Source of the DNA: Triatoma infestans
Lineage: Eukaryota > Arthropoda > Insecta > Hemiptera > Reduviidae
Direction of reading: 5' to 3'
DNA: 64,000 nt
NCBI GenBank assembly: GCA_011037195.1
Contig: JAAEAF010006072.1
Location: 34,679-98,678 of the forward strand
Shown here: one piece after another, positions 21,980-34,063 of the stretch
Position numbering within the stretch: the stretch's first letter is position 1
Layout of the letters: each line of letters opens with the position of its first letter
The notes under the pieces: model-generated
What the model was told of the DNA's origin: nothing
Databases searched by the model: none
Seen by the model: only the letters and a program-made list of their open reading frames with translations
Made by a program: the position numbers and the translations under genes

Positions 21980-22872
21980 TTCACTTGCCCATACTAACAG
22001 GTAGTACTGCGATCGGGTCAAATTTTTGAAATTCACTTTTTACCGGAAGTTTCCCTGCGTATGAAGAAAAATCTGGTGTGAAACACTCACAGCACTTTCT
22101 CTTACTCCTCCTGTCAATACAATTAGGTATAAAATGACAAATTTTCTTTAAATTTCAAATTTTGTTCATTTGTCGTAACGTTAAACGTAGAGGTAGTGGG
22201 GGGGGAGAAGTACCTACCAACAGCGCCAGACGGAGAATCATTATTTGAACTGAGCCAATAATGAACAAACGCATTTTAATTTTAATGTCTCAGATTCCTC
22301 AGACTCAACTAAAAACATTTATTTCAGAAAAATTTTACATTTAAAAGTGGGTGTCAGTCAATGTACGCAGCAAGTTTAAAGAAAATCATTTTAACTCATC
22401 GAGAAAATTTCAAAAACTCGGAAACCTATTCTGCAAAATTGCACTTCCGGTAAATCAATTTCACTTCAAATTTGGAATTCTATCAATGCTTGCAATGTAT
22501 ATTAATATTATATACAGAATGGTAGAACCATATATTATGCTGAAGTGGTACATTAGAGGAAAGCATAACACTGGTGTTCCCGCAAAATCACCCGAAAGTC
22601 AATTTTTCCAGGAAATGTTTCAAAGAAAAGTAATAATAGGTATTTGAGTGTGTAGACTCACTCATTTGAGCGATGTTGAAAGGAAGGAAGAATCGTCGGT
22701 GCCGTTTTCGAGAAAATCACGAAAAACTGAAAAAAAAACATTCAATACAGTCGTACTTTCGATTTGCCCGAAATCTCGAGTCACTAAATCTTCGTGTCTG
22801 TTGCGATCCCATTTGGCACGAAAAACTGGCATGATCCCTCTTTCTAGGAGGAAGAGAAAATAAATAAAAAAA
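21980..22872. repeat. Family H + head joined to a near full-length - copy
   Basis: A short + head (ACTAACAGGTAGTACTGCGA, TTTTTACCGGAAGTTTCCC) ends near 22068. It is followed at once by the - hairpin end (TCTGGTGTGAAACACTCACA, ACTTTCTCTTACTCC), both modules, CCCGAAATC and the head end AGGAGGAAGAGAAAATAAA. Confidence 0.85.
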
Positions 22873-22884
22873 AAAAAAGGTTTT

Positions 22885-23655
22885 AACAGAATATCTCAAA
22901 AACAAAAATCACAGCAACGTCAAACTTGATATTCCGTTGACCAGCTGTTACCACCGTATCTCACATAAAGGTTTCTGAAAAAATCCATCTACCGGAAGTG
23001 CGATTTTACTGAATAGTTTTTCTGCAGATTTTCGCGATTTTCTCGAAAACAGCTACAATGATTTCCTTTAAACTAATCTACCCACGCTTTTATTTGAAAC
23101 ATTTTCCTGGGAAAATTGATTTTTTGGAGAGTTCTGGGGGAACAGTAGCGTTATGCTTTCCTTTAAAGTATCACTTCACATATGGTTTACCAACCTGCAT
23201 TATATTAATACAAATTAAAGCATTGTATAATTCCAAATTCGAAGCAAATTATTTGACCCCGGATAGGTATGCGTCTTTGCAGAATAGGTTTTTTAAATTT
23301 ATTGGAATTTCCTTGAAAACGGTTACAATAATTTTTTTTTAACTTGGAATCTCATTATTGCACAGGTATATACCTCATCACTTATATTTGAAGCACTATT
23401 CCGAAGAAAGTTAGTTTTAGATTCGTAGTTTAACGTTAAGCATTTTTGACGTTTAATTTCAATATATGGGTTTGTTTTTATTTTATTGGCGCGCCCTTCA
23501 CTTGAGTTTGTGGGTTAGTATTTCCCCACCCGTATCCGCCACATCAGATTTAATGTTAAGGACAAATGAGCAAAATTTGAATTTAAAGAAATGTTTGGAG
23601 ATGTGACTGTATTAACAGGAATAAGAGAAAGTCATGTGAGTGTTTCACATGAGGT
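22885..23655 (+). repeat. Family H repeat copy (+), head missing, 3' end intact
   Basis: Runs from CAGAATATCTCAAAAAC through both modules to GGAATAAGAGAAAGTC, the hairpin ATGTGAGTGTTTCACAT and GAGG. A GC-richer stretch at about 23480-23560 (GGCGCGCCC) replaces the usual sub-end. Confidence 0.85.
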
Positions 23656-24769
23656 TGTTTGTTTTTAATATAGTGGTTTGGAATATGAAACATTGCAAAA
23701 GGTCAGCCTTAATATTCGTGGGTTGTGGAGTTGAATTCTCGATAGGTTGTCTCGCAAGACAAACAAAGATATCTTGTACGGGGGCTTTTGAATTGATTAA
23801 CCCAATTTGTAGAATGTCGGACAACTTAACTATATTGCTTAGCGCTCCAAATTTTAGATTCTACAAATCAGCAAGTGGAAATGATGCTACTGAACGCGGT
23901 TCTTTTAAAGCGCAGGCTTCTAGAGGACTTACCACTGTTGAACGACAAAGTAATAGAGGTTATGAATACTGATACGGTAGATAAACAGCTGTTTCAGACT
24001 GCTGACAGGGTTACCAACTTAAGATAATGAAAGTATCATAATTCTTATATAGATATTCTTTGATTTGTTGTATTTCTTTATCTCTTTATTTATTGAATAA
24101 CCCTCGTACATTATAATTATTGGAAATTAACAACCGTAACCTTAATTATATCAAAAATATTTACTAGATAATATAAGATAGTTTTTATTCCTTTATCCTT
24201 TTTTAAATACTATACATTAATAAATATGTATTTATAACATAGGGTATTTATTACAATGAACTGGTTCCCGTTATCAATTTGTAAAAAGGAAAAAATAAGC
24301 GAGCTCAGTCGTGCGTAAATACGCAAGCTAATGGGTCGGGGCTATGCGAGTGAGCTATATATACATAGATATATATAATATATATTAGAGAGAGAGTGTG
24401 AGTGAGGTGGTGTTATGTCCACGTTAAAGCTGCAACAAACCGAGTCTCTCTTTACTTTTCAACCGTTAGTTTTAACAGACCAGTATCTACTACTACTTCA
24501 TGTCAAACTGTTATTGTAATTTATATATATATATGTATATTCTTTTATTTTATTTTGTTGGGGGCAGCCGCACAAAAAAAAAATACTTTTTATTTATAAA
24601 CAAACCATCCACATGGCTTCCTAGGTTTTTTGTCAGAATACAAATTTATTTTTATGTAAGTTATTTATTTATATCGAACAATGTAATAGCTAAAACACCA
24701 TGACTCTTACTTTGGTCCATAAAATGCTGTTAATTGTTAATTGTGGAAATTTTACTTTTCTTTGTATTC
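23656..24769. other. Unannotated stretch
   Basis: A 110-residue ORF at 23640-23972 starts inside the family H end and shows no domain I recognise, so it is not called. The rest is AT-rich, with TA and GA runs near 24355-24400. Confidence 0.4.
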
Positions 24770-25497
24770 CTCTTTAGAGGAACTTAATATTGTCAAATTT
24801 TCTAAATTGACTTTCCAACGGAAATAGATTTGTTTAAATGCGAAAAAACGAAGTTTTTCTGGGACATTTATTCCACAAAAATCAATGGTTAAGGTTGTAC
24901 TTTGTCAGTGTTGCCAACTTTCAATAAAATAAATTTTTGGATTTGAAAGAAATTATTAAAATATGCTAATAATATTGAATTTAAATGGAAGTTTTTGTTA
25001 AATTTAACATTTTTGTAATCAGTTTAGCAATAAATTAAATACCATACATTGTACAAAAGTGGTACTTTAGAAGAAAGCATAACGCTACTGTTCCCCCAGA
25101 ACCCCCCAAAAAATCAATTTTCCCGGAATATTGTTTCAAATATAAGTGATGAGTATGCATTTGTGTAGATGATATAGGAAGTTTAAAGAAAATCGTTGGG
25201 ACCGTGTTCGTGACAATCATCACTTACTGGGAAACCAAATCAGTAATGTCGCATTTCCGGTTGATGGATTTTGCTCGAAATGCGGTGATAGCACCTAAAC
25301 AAAACACCAAGTTTGTGCTCACTGCGATTTTTCGTTTTTTTTTTTGAGTTATTTTTTTCAGACAAACAGACACATGTAGACCATTTGCAAAAAAACATGT
25401 TTTTCATCCTTAGGGGACCTCAAAACTTGTGTTTCCTATGAAAAATCAATTTCGAAAATTTGACACGATCACAATACTTCCTCTAAGTAGGATTAAC
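24770..25497. repeat. Family H + head stub followed by - copy
   Basis: A diverged + head (TCCTCTTTAGAGGAACTTAA, CCAACGGAAATAG) at 24770-24860 is followed by a - copy from about 25040 (GTACAAAAGTGGTACTTTAG, AATTTTCCCGGAATATTG, GCATTTCCGGTTGATGG, AATTTGACACGATCACAATA), which ends at the head. Confidence 0.8.
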
Positions 25498-25969
25498 AGA
25501 AAATAGAAAGTATTGTAAATTCGAACTTTAAAGATCGAGGATTTTTTATTTGAAATTGATCACAAAGATCGAATTATATTACGGACAATCAATAATCATA
25601 GGAGTTAGCTATAAAGACAATTAATAAAATATTCTTTTTGAAATTGATTTGATTAATCAATTATTGTATTTATTTATCACAATTTTAAATAAAATGTACA
25701 CGTATATAACATTACTGTATACATAGTTCATATATATATATATATATATATATATACTTAACAAAAGAGAGATTTATTATAAAATAATTATATTGCCGCA
25801 GCAGAACGTTAAAACGAAACTATTATTTTAGATTTAATCTTACGAAATTACCAACGGGGTGTGTATTGCACGTAGCGCTATCAGTGCACAACTCTATCAT
25901 GATTTGATTAGGGTATGTATCGCTCAATTTAATATAATTATTTACGATAATAAACATGTATGTAAACAT
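25498..25969. other. AT-rich stretch with (TA)n
   Basis: An AT dinucleotide run occupies about 25730-25757. No gene is seen. Confidence 0.5.
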
Positions 25970-26815
25970 AAAAAAAATGTTTTTAGCAAATGGTGTGTAT
26001 ATGTGTTGTGTGAACAAAATATCTATAAAAAAAAAAAAAAAACTGGGATTTTATCCGTTCTAGTATTCATTTATGCTGGTTCTGACAGGTTTCGAATTTT
26101 CATCCATCGTCAAAGTAACCTAAGGGCTAATGAATTTCGTGTACAGATATGACTTCAACTTAATGTTTCTGTCACGCACTACACTCAAAAGTTTAACCTT
26201 CAAAATTCCCTTAAATGAACTTTCTATAAGAAACTTTCAAATAAAAGAGATAGATCTCTGTAAGGATAGTTAATATGCCAAATTTAATGAAATCTATCAC
26301 AGTTCTTATGAATAAAATCGTATAAAACTGAAATAACTGTTCAGTAAAAGCTACAACTTTTATTTGTACCATTTCTCTGAGAAAATTCATTTTGAGGATG
26401 TGGTATAGTTATGTTTTTCTCTTAAGTGCTATACAATAGTTTATTATACAATTCTATCATGTAAATAATATTAATTAGGATTAAAAGGTTGACAAAATAC
26501 CAATTGGTTTGAAGAAAATCGGGTGTCTGGAGGTTTTCTCCATAAAAACACCGATCGCGTTCATTAAATTTGTCATGCTAACTAAGAATATAGAGACCTA
26601 TAACTTTCCTTTGGAATTGTTTTTCCAAGAAGTTTATTTAAAGAAGTTTTTTGGATGAGGGGGGGGGGGGTTACACTTTCTTCAAACAAATCGTTTTATT
26701 AAATTAGATTGTGCCATTGATATAAAATTGAAGACACTGTAAATATTTAGTAAAAATTATAATTCTATGGACAATCTGTCAATTATAATTCTGTAAACTG
26801 CAGCAAGAGAAAGTC
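25970..26815. repeat. Family H pieces, + / - / +, degraded
   Basis: A + piece at 25975-26140 (AATGTTTTTAGCAAATGG, A16 run), a - piece at about 26160-26345 (AATGAACTTTCTATAAG, CAAATTTAATGAAATC) and a + piece at about 26350-26815 (CATTTCTCTGAGAAAATTC, GCAAGAGAAAGTCG) follow one another. A G10 run lies near 26660. Confidence 0.65.
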
Positions 26816-27325
26816 GATGCTCATAGAGTATTAATGAAAACTAATTATTTATGAAACATTTAAACATTAAGAAAAAAACACGAGTAATAATTCCAAAATA
26901 AACTTTGCAGAAGAATTAGTTAGTAAAATGTGGAAGTTGTTGCACGCGAAAGTCTTTTGTAATTTATTATTTCACATCAAATTCTGTTTTCCTTTAACAG
27001 CTGGCTGATTTAGAAGGTCCATCAAGTACGAATTATGTGATAAAAGAAAATTACATTAATTTAATAAACTCAATGTTATATTATTATTTTTTATTGAATT
27101 ACTCGGTATTAATTATCATTATTATCAATTTTTTACACCACTTATTAAAAATAACCGTATATTATAATATTTAATAATATATATTTTGCTTTTTAAATTG
27201 GCCCATAATAAATTACAGACTTGACCATGAACTTAATATTTCTATTTATACATATATACATACATATTTCATAGTACATACATGTTTACATACATACCTA
27301 TCTAGAGATTTATCAGTTATTAAAA
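26816..27325. other. Unannotated AT-rich stretch
   Basis: No gene or known repeat is seen. Confidence 0.5.
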
Positions 27326-27338
27326 AGTCTTTTTATTT

Positions 27339-27594
27339 GTTGTGGTGGTTGGTTCCGCAGAGCTGGAAAGCATCAGAGACATTTTCCGTGGTAGCCTGCT
27401 TCATTTTGTGGTCATCGACGGGTTTCGGGCGTTCGCCCATCTTCAGGATACGTTTTTCAGACAGTGAAACTAAGTTACTCTATACGAGTCTGTGTTGGCA
27501 CACTGTCTGAAAAAACGCATCCTGAAGATGGGCGAACGCCCGAAACTGGTCGATGACCACAAAATGAAGCAGGCTACCACGGAAAATGTCTCTG
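27339..27594. mobile_element. Family 1 foldback element with two inverted hammerhead-like motifs
   Basis: This 256-bp insertion is flanked by AGTCTTTTTATTT (27326-27338 and 27595-27607). The left arm carries the motif on the minus strand (CTGAAGA, GGGC-GAAC-GCCC, GAAA, then CCCGTC). The right arm carries it on the plus strand from about 27522 (CTGAAGA, same stem II, GAAA, then CTGGTC). The arms are near-perfect inverted repeats of about 110 bp, and the centre is ACTAAGTTACTCTATACGAG-type sequence. It is the best-preserved two-arm copy in the window. No ORF is present, so mobility would depend on enzymes encoded elsewhere. Confidence 0.75.
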
Positions 27595-27607
27595 AGTCTT
27601 TTTATTT

Positions 27608-28013
27608 ACTTAGTATATTTTTTTTTATCGTAATGATGTCAGATAGTATTAATGTTTGCATAAGTAAATTTGCTAAGTTTAGCTCGAGCAAACTATGTAT
27701 ATTTAGCTGACTGGAAAATTGTGTATTTGTTTGTTTGTGTGTGTGTGTTTTGTTTGTACATTAATAGGTTTATTTAGTGATCGTAAAGTAGCGGTGTTAA
27801 AATTAAAAGTGTATTAAGTCTCGCTCTCTCTCTCTCTCTCTCTGAACTGATCAGAACTTGTACATGTACAGCTCGAGCGCAAACAAACATTCTCACATAC
27901 ACGGAGTGGCACACGGCCGGCTAATCCCATCTTCACCACTCGTGTAACGTAAAAAATAAACTTTCTCTGAACGTTTGTTATTTATGTTTGAAAGCGCTAC
28001 TGAAATAAAAAAA
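27608..28013. other. Unannotated stretch
   Basis: A CT run (CTCTCTCTCTCTCTCTCT) lies near 27825-27843, followed by a moderately GC-rich tract to about 27945. No gene is seen. Confidence 0.45.
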
Positions 28014-28079
28014 AACTGGTGTGAAACATTCACACGGAGTTTCTCTGAATGCAATTTACATAACTATAATTGACCCTCA
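28014..28079 (-). repeat. Family H 3' terminal fragment (-)
   Basis: CTGGTGTGAAACATTCACAC, then GAGTTTCTCTGAATGCAATT, cut off where the next foldback begins. Confidence 0.8.
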
Positions 28080-28264
28080 TCAGAGACATTTTCCGTGGTA
28101 GCCTGCTTCATTTTGTGGTCATCGACCGGTGTGTGTAAACTGATTTGCTCTGTGTAAGTCTGTGTTGTCACACTGTCTGAAAAACGCATCCTGAAGATGG
28201 GCGAACGCCCGAAACCGGTCGATGACTACAAAACGAAGCAGGCTACCACGGAAAATGTCTCTGA
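28078..28264 (+). mobile_element. Family 1 foldback element, left arm partly deleted
   Basis: It starts CATCAGAGACATTTTCCGTG and ends GGAAAATGTCTCTGAT. The left arm breaks off inside the motif at ATCGACCGGTG. The right motif is intact from about 28188 (CTGAAGA, GGGC-GAAC-GCCC, GAAA, CCGGTC, GATG). No clear TSD is visible. Confidence 0.75.
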
Positions 28265-29484
28265 TACTTAATTATGTGTTATTAATTAGTAAACATTCCA
28301 AGTTATGTGCGAATGCCAATTAAAAATGGGAATAATTGTCGTGAAATGAAAGTCTCGTGAGAAATTCACTATCAGATTTATTTTTCCATAGAATCAAATA
28401 GAAGGAAGCTATTGGGGGAAGTAAAACTTTGTGCAGTGGCAGACAGAATCCCAGTATCACTGTGGGTAACTTCTTTTGAACTATTTAAAGAAGAAAAGTA
28501 GGAGGAAACAAAAGGAAGGTATTTTATAGCTTTTTAAATTGAATTAATTGGTGGGATCATTATCGGAGATTCGTCCGCTTCTCTTTTATTTTATTAAAGA
28601 AAACTTGTCATATCTGAGAAATAAATTAGTTATTAAATTTAAATGTAAAATTGATAATTGGTTTTATAACAATAATTAATACAAAGAAATAAAATAAAAA
28701 AAATCAATCATACTAACTACATTGCAAAGAATAATACTTATACCTACAATATTAAACGCTCCATTTTTCGACTAAGTAAATATAATGAAAAGAGATTTAA
28801 CAAACAGATAAATTGAATGAAATTAAAAAAAAGAGAGAGAGTGAGACGAGAGAGATTGATATAGTAGAAATTTAAAAAGGAATATATTTTCAGTAAAGTT
28901 AGTAATGAAGTTGTATAGTGTAATATATATTTGCAGCTAACTCAGTTAATAATACTATCATAGTTACAAACATTAAAATAACATAAAGAAAGTGTCCTTG
29001 TAACAATAGATAGAGACAGACTGAGCAATCGAATGAGAGAGAAAAAAAAAGAGCGATTATACACGCGTCTGACAGAGTGAGAGCATCAAGGAAATTGAGA
29101 ATAAGAACAATCGACCTCCTTTAATGGTGCAAAATAATTTCTTTATACATGGAATAATTTAATGGCTATCTAATAATGATGGAAAACTAATTTTATTGCG
29201 AGTAAATAAAAATATAAGTGTTTACTACGCTTACCATGTAATTAGTGATAATTTCAGTCTACACGTGTAAGAAGATCAAATTATATCATTATAATATTTA
29301 GTATTTATTTGTTTTTTATTTATTTATTGGCCAGCTGTAGAAGAGACGAGGTAAATCGATTTTTTGTCATTTTTATCTTAGTCAGTCTATTTTATCGAAT
29401 AATTTTTTAATTCCGTACACATTGAACAACTCGTAACATGTGAAATGTAACGACACAGAAATTCCTCTGAAGAAATAAAATAAA
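28265..29484. other. Unannotated stretch with one family H tail
   Basis: A diverged family H 3' end lies at about 28330-28385 (GAAAGTCTCGTGAGAAATTC). GA-rich tracts occur at about 28830-28860 and 29025-29090. No gene is seen. Confidence 0.45.
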
Positions 29485-29940
29485 TACATTTTTCCGGAAA
29501 ATTGTTTCAAATAAAAGCGACAGGCGTTTTCTTTTTACGCGATATACAATGTTCAATGAAAATTTTTGGAGTTATTTTACAGCTCCTAAATACGAAAGGA
29601 ATGTTTTTAGCGATTGGTCTGTGGGTGTTGACAAAATATCAAAAAAACAAAAAGTCACAGCAAGTTCAAACTTGATATTCAATTTAGGCACTATCACCGC
29701 ACCAGATACGAACATTTCGAGCAAAATCCATCACTCGGAAGTGCGACTTTACTTAATTTTTTTTTATTTTCAATTTTTCGCGATTTTCTCGAAAACGGCT
29801 CCATCGATTTTCTATAAACTTCATATACTATCTACACGTTGTGATAGGTGAAATGCCTATCACTTTTATTTGCTGATCGAAAAAACTTAAATTTTATTTT
29901 GGGCATTTCTGAAGGAACTAGGAAGTTAAATTTGACACAT
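29485..29940. repeat. Family H pieces, - stub then + copy
   Basis: A - stub (TTCCGGAAAATTGTTTCAAA) lies at 29490-29545. A + piece at 29590-29940 has AATGTTTTTAGCGATTGGTC, CAAGTTCAAACTTGATATTC, GGAAGTGCGACTTTAC and CGAAAACGGCTCCATCG. Confidence 0.8.
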
Positions 29941-30099
29941 CTATACGAGTTTGCTGAAGAGTGGAGATCGAAGCGTTTCCTTTAGTGTCTACCACGTGTA
30001 CTCAAATCCTTATTATATATTTTTTATGTAATTAGTAAAAAGTAAGATCAATGAAATAAATTTGCAGAAAATTATTAATTAGAATCACTAATAATTCCA

Positions 30100-30290
30100 A
30101 TAAATTAGTGATTAGTCTGAAAATTTCACAACAGATTTTTTTTTTTATTACGTTTGTCATTCGTAGTGAGAGAAAGTTAAGATTTGCAATCGTGTCATAT
30201 TTTCGAAATTGATTTCTTCAGGAAATAGAAGTTTTTCTTGATGTTCGCTTAGTCCGAAGAAATGTTTGGTCATGCACATGCACATACTCA
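30100..30290 (+). repeat. Family H tail followed by head (+), tandem junction
   Basis: A degraded 3' end (CTGAAAATTTCACAACAGAT plus T run, to about 30145) is followed by a head (GTAGTGAGAGAAAGTTAAG, GCAATCGTGTCATATTTTCG, AGTCCGAAGAAATG). This is the same tail-to-head arrangement seen at the satellite. Confidence 0.65.
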
Positions 30291-30303
30291 CAAACACACA
30301 CAC

Positions 30304-30363
<60 letters not shown>

Positions 30364-30370
30364 TATATAA
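30291..30370. repeat. Compound (CA)n(TA)n microsatellite
   Basis: CA repeats grade into TA repeats at the family H microsatellite site. ORFs here are artefacts. Confidence 0.95.
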
Positions 30371-30634
30371 GCCACATTGAGAACTTTTCAGCTATACTTG
30401 TTCTGAAGTTACTGCTTTAGGTCAGTGAAAGTATAGATATAAATCTGTTTCATGTTATATCGATTGTTGTCTGAATGTAATACGCTTCTTGACTGTAATC
30501 ATTCACTTTCGTGTTTTTTATTAAATAGACATGTACACATTGTTAAGTATATAGTATATATATAAAGGAAACATTCTATGCCTTCGATATTAAAGCACAA
30601 AACAATTTCTAGTTTTACTTAATTTTACTCGTAT

Positions 30635-31080
30635 CAAAAATAAGTATTGCGATCATACAATTGAGCCGCCTGATTATGAAAACGTGTTTTTCTTTTTCGA
30701 AATATTGTCAGTGTATGCTGTGTGTGTAAGTGTAAAACGGAGAATCGCAGAAATGACTGCAAGTCAAAATTACCTTTTTGAATGACACCTTGGAACGGAC
30801 AGAAAGTGTCTGTTAACATTTTCTCAACCGGAAGTATCACTTTACTGAATGAATTTTCCAGTTTTTGAGAATTTCTCGGAAGTAGCTCCAACTATTTTCT
30901 TTAAACTTCTTAGGCCTATTAAAGTAAAGGTTAATCGATTATTTCCCACTTTTTGGGACATTTTTCTGGGAAAATTCAATTTGGAAATCTTATTTTGGAG
31001 GAAATGAAGATTCCCTATAGAGTGTCGCTTCGGGATATTGGTCGTGTCTTTCACCTCTGAAAAGAATTAAATATGCTGCT
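30635..31080 (+). repeat. Family H repeat copy (+), partial
   Basis: AAGTATTGCGATCATACAAT, AACCGGAAGTATCACTTTAC, TTTTGAGAATTTCTCGGAAG and TTTTTCTGGGAAAATTC blocks appear in family order. The copy ends before the mariner remnant. Confidence 0.75.
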
Positions 31081-31092
31081 AAAATTGCAGTG

Positions 31093-31560
31093 TTAGACTG
31101 TTATAGGCCAACATTCTGCCAGCTGTTGAATCCCTCGCTGACACCTTTCCTTGGGTTTGGCACTTCTGCGCTCCTGCACTCCAGTTTCAACTTCGGTAAA
31201 GTTACTAAGTTTTGTCCCACAAAGAAAGCGTGCCATGGACCGAAACAAATAGAAGTCGGATGGAAGTAAGTCTCGTCTTAGAGTGGGGTATAAAAGTAGT
31301 TCAATGCCATCAAGTTCTTCAGTTTTTTTCTTTCCGCAAGTGTGTCTCCGAGCATGACATGGTGGGACAAAACTATTTTGCAATTGACCAAAGCTGGATA
31401 ACCGCTGTGCTATTTTTCAGTACATTCTATCTAGTAGTTGGCAGTAAAGGTCGAAATTTAGGGAATGTCCGTCGGGAACGAATTCGTGATGAAAACGCAC
31501 AACATCGATCTTTTTCCCAAATCGACCCAGTAGCACCCATCGGAAATGCCGAATCTCTTA
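31093..31560 (-). pseudogene. Mariner-like transposase remnant
   Basis: On the minus strand, from about 31500, one frame reads FHHEFVPDGHSLNFDLYCQL. This is the mariner block between the first and second catalytic Asp (typically a V-H-H-E, P-x-G-Q-T pattern). A shifted frame at 31093-31383 reads CHARRH, the remnant of the H-D-N-A-x-x-H block with its Asp lost. It continues to LLPSDFYLFRSMARFL, which keeps the third catalytic Asp of the DD34D triad (P-S-D-x-x-L-F), and CQRGIQQLAECW near the C-terminus. The N-terminal HTH half and terminal repeats are not recognisable, and stops and frameshifts make it non-functional. The 154-residue plus-strand ORF over it is its shadow. Confidence 0.75.
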
Positions 31561-31795
31561 TACCTATTCTAACAACTACCCAGTTTTTTGTTTACCCTCG
31601 CTTTCTACCGTTACACTATCACACTATCTGGTTGATGTTTTCGAAGAGGTTGTATTATCAAGACTCCGCCAGGTGATCTGAATGTTCTTGGTGATCTGGT
31701 TCTCTTGTGTTTAAATTTCATTGATCCTAGAGTGTAGGAATGTGTTGCTGTTTCTGGACGTGATAAAAACTGGGTGGATATGTCAAACTGAGGTC

Positions 31796-31797
<2 letters not shown>

Positions 31798-31849
<52 letters not shown>
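31798..31849. repeat. (GT)n microsatellite, about 25 units
   Basis: The longest pure GT tract in the window. Three overlapping ORFs here are made of this repeat. Confidence 0.97.
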
Positions 31850-31851
<2 letters not shown>

Positions 31852-32274
31852 TGTATTTGTTGCTCTTATGCACCATATTATGCGTGTTGCGACTATCAGC
31901 ATTAAATGTTCGTGTTGTTTTGCTGGGATATCCAACAGAGCAGATCTGGCTGGGGTACTGTCTAATTCTCTGAACATTAGCGAACCTGGTGCTCATGCAA
32001 CAAGAATAAAATTATAGAAATATCATTTCTAGATAACAATTTAAGATAACTATTGTTTAATATCCCTAAAGAACATTTAAATTTACACATTTTATATATA
32101 ATTACAGCCAGAAACACTATGTAAATGCAAACTTTATATGTCTGCTATGTAGATAACAAAAAAAGGTGCATTGTACATGATATGTTTAACTGTATTAGAC
32201 ATGCATTTAACCTGCAGAATGCATAATTAGTCTGCTTCCCCTTGCTTTGTTTTATATTCAAATCTATGTGCACC

Positions 32275-32314
<40 letters not shown>

Positions 32315-32325
32315 GTTATTATTTT
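32275..32325. repeat. (ATT)n microsatellite
   Basis: About 13 ATT units with one GTT interruption. Confidence 0.97.
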
Positions 32326-32479
32326 ATCCTATATTTATTTTCAAATTAAATTATTACATTAAATTAAAGTCAATTATTTTTCGTTTTTTTGAAGAGATTT
32401 AATATTTTTCATTGATATAACAGATATTTAGATAGTCGTGATGAAATATACCTCTATCTAAATTTTTGCTGTTTTACAG

Positions 32480-32905
32480 TATAAATGAAGCTTCTCCCCC
32501 TCTCCGGCTACCTCTTAAATCAATTTTTCCGGAAAATGTTTTAAATAAAACTAATGTTGGAGTAAAATACATCAAGCTTAAGGAAAAATCTTCAGAGCTA
32601 GAGGAAATCTCAAAAAAAAGAAGGATTTTTGGAGGTTATGAGGATTTGTTGTTGTTGGGGGTTTGATGAAAGCGCTCTCTTCCTGGCAAGAATGTCATTA
32701 TATCCAACATTTCTGTCTACCAACATTTAACCCCCACTCAACCATCATCATTCTATTTTTGTTCGCGTCTTTTTATGCAAATTCCAAATTTGAAGAAAAT
32801 ATTTCTTTTTATTTTCATATTTCTAGTGAGAGAAAGTGTTGCGATCGTGTCATCATTTCGAAATTGAGATTTCAGCGCAAATAGATATTTTGATATCTCG
32901 CCTCG
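32480..32905. repeat. Family H pieces, - then +
   Basis: A - piece (AATCAATTTTTCCGGAAAAT, CATCAAGCTTAAGG) lies at 32480-32625. A + head at about 32825-32905 (TAGTGAGAGAAAGTGTTGCG, ATCGTGTCATCATTTCG) is preceded by AATTCCAAATTTGAAGAAAA. Confidence 0.7.
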
Positions 32906-33544
32906 ACGGTTGGTTTTATTTACATTTTCCACAATAGGAAACACCTAGTTCAGTTTAAATTTGTCTAGATGTTACCTACCAATATTCAATTACAACATAC
33001 ACAACTGCAATCTGGCATTCAATTTAAAGACTGGACTTTATAAATCCTATCTTCCCAGAGATTAATATCCCTCGCCCAACGATCCTGCCCTCCAAATGTC
33101 TTCGCTTTTTGGCAACATCAACATTTGTGAGAAACTATTTTCAAGAATAAAGTAAACGAAAAGTAAAATTAGATCCAAAATCTCTGTAGAGCACCTTGAG
33201 AACTCACTGAGATTGGTAATTATTTCCATCGAACTAGATATTATTATGTTAGTTTTTCAAACACAATGTCAGCTATCCCACTAGTTTTATGCTGCCCACT
33301 TTTACTTTTATAGTGAAATGTTTAAAATATTAATGAAGTTTATTCTGAGTAAATCTTCTAAAGCAGTAATTGCAAATGGATAATTTTGAACTATCATAAT
33401 CTTAAACGGTTCTATCGGAAAAGTAATAGGCTTATATATGTGTAATTAGTCTTTGCACAATGTTAAACGGCTTTCTGAAGCATATGACGCCTGTTTATTT
33501 GCAAGTCTATAGCATTGCCGGTCGTGAACTTTGAATCCCAGGAC
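32906..33544. other. Unannotated stretch
   Basis: No gene or clear repeat is seen. Confidence 0.5.
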
Positions 33545-34063
33545 TTTGTGTGTAAATTTTAACTAAAAAACAGAAAATCACGGAAAGCTAGAGTTGGGAT
33601 TTGTTTAGGTGCTACCAAAGGATACGATAATAAGGATTTGGTCAAAGCTAGTCAACTAGGGAGGGGGGTACTACCACTTCAACAATAGATTTTTCAGTTT
33701 ATTGCGCTTCTCTCGAAAACAGATAAAACGATTTTCTTTAAACATTATGTTGTCTGCCAACTAATCATGAAACAAAAACTACAACTTTTATTTGAAACAT
33801 TTTTCTGGAGAAATTCCTTTAAGGGATGTTTTCGGATAGGATGGACGTTCGGCTTTTGCTCTAAAGGGCCATTTCAATATATTTACGATTCTATCGTCTA
33901 TATTATTTGTGGCCGAAATTCCGAGTTTGATGTAAATCAGAAGTACGACTTTTACATTACATTTATACATTCTCAGTTGTTTGTAACTAGTTAAATACGA
34001 ATAATAAATCGAAATTATGTAAAATGCATTAGGAGAAATTCATGTGAATATCTCACACCAGCT
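33545..34063 (+). repeat. Family H repeat copy (+), short 3' end
   Basis: Begins at AAAAACAGAAAATCACGG, has one clear module (CTCTCGAAAACAGATAAAAC), TTCCGAGTTTGATG, and ends TTAGGAGAAATTCATGTG with the hairpin GTGAATATCTCAC and CAG. Confidence 0.8.

Larger units (their letters stand above)
31561..32479. other. Unannotated stretch with microsatellites
   Basis: Holds (GT)n at about 31798-31849 and (ATT)n at about 32275-32325. Between them is AT-rich sequence with no gene. Confidence 0.6.

Noticed and set aside
22071..22872. Recurring peptide phrases such as FKENHFNSSRKFQ in many short ORFs
   Set aside because: They are frame readings of the family H block AAGTTTAAAGAAAATC and appear with random stops, so they are not protein-coding.
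23640..23972. 110-residue plus-strand ORF
   Set aside because: It starts inside the family H hairpin end and shows no motif I recognise; could not be supported as a gene.
31212..31676. 154-residue plus-strand ORF
   Set aside because: It is the antisense shadow of the mariner transposase remnant, which shows recognisable motifs on the minus strand.
31721..32017. 98- and 89-residue ORFs rich in Val-Cys or Thr-His
   Set aside because: They are translations of the (GT)n microsatellite.
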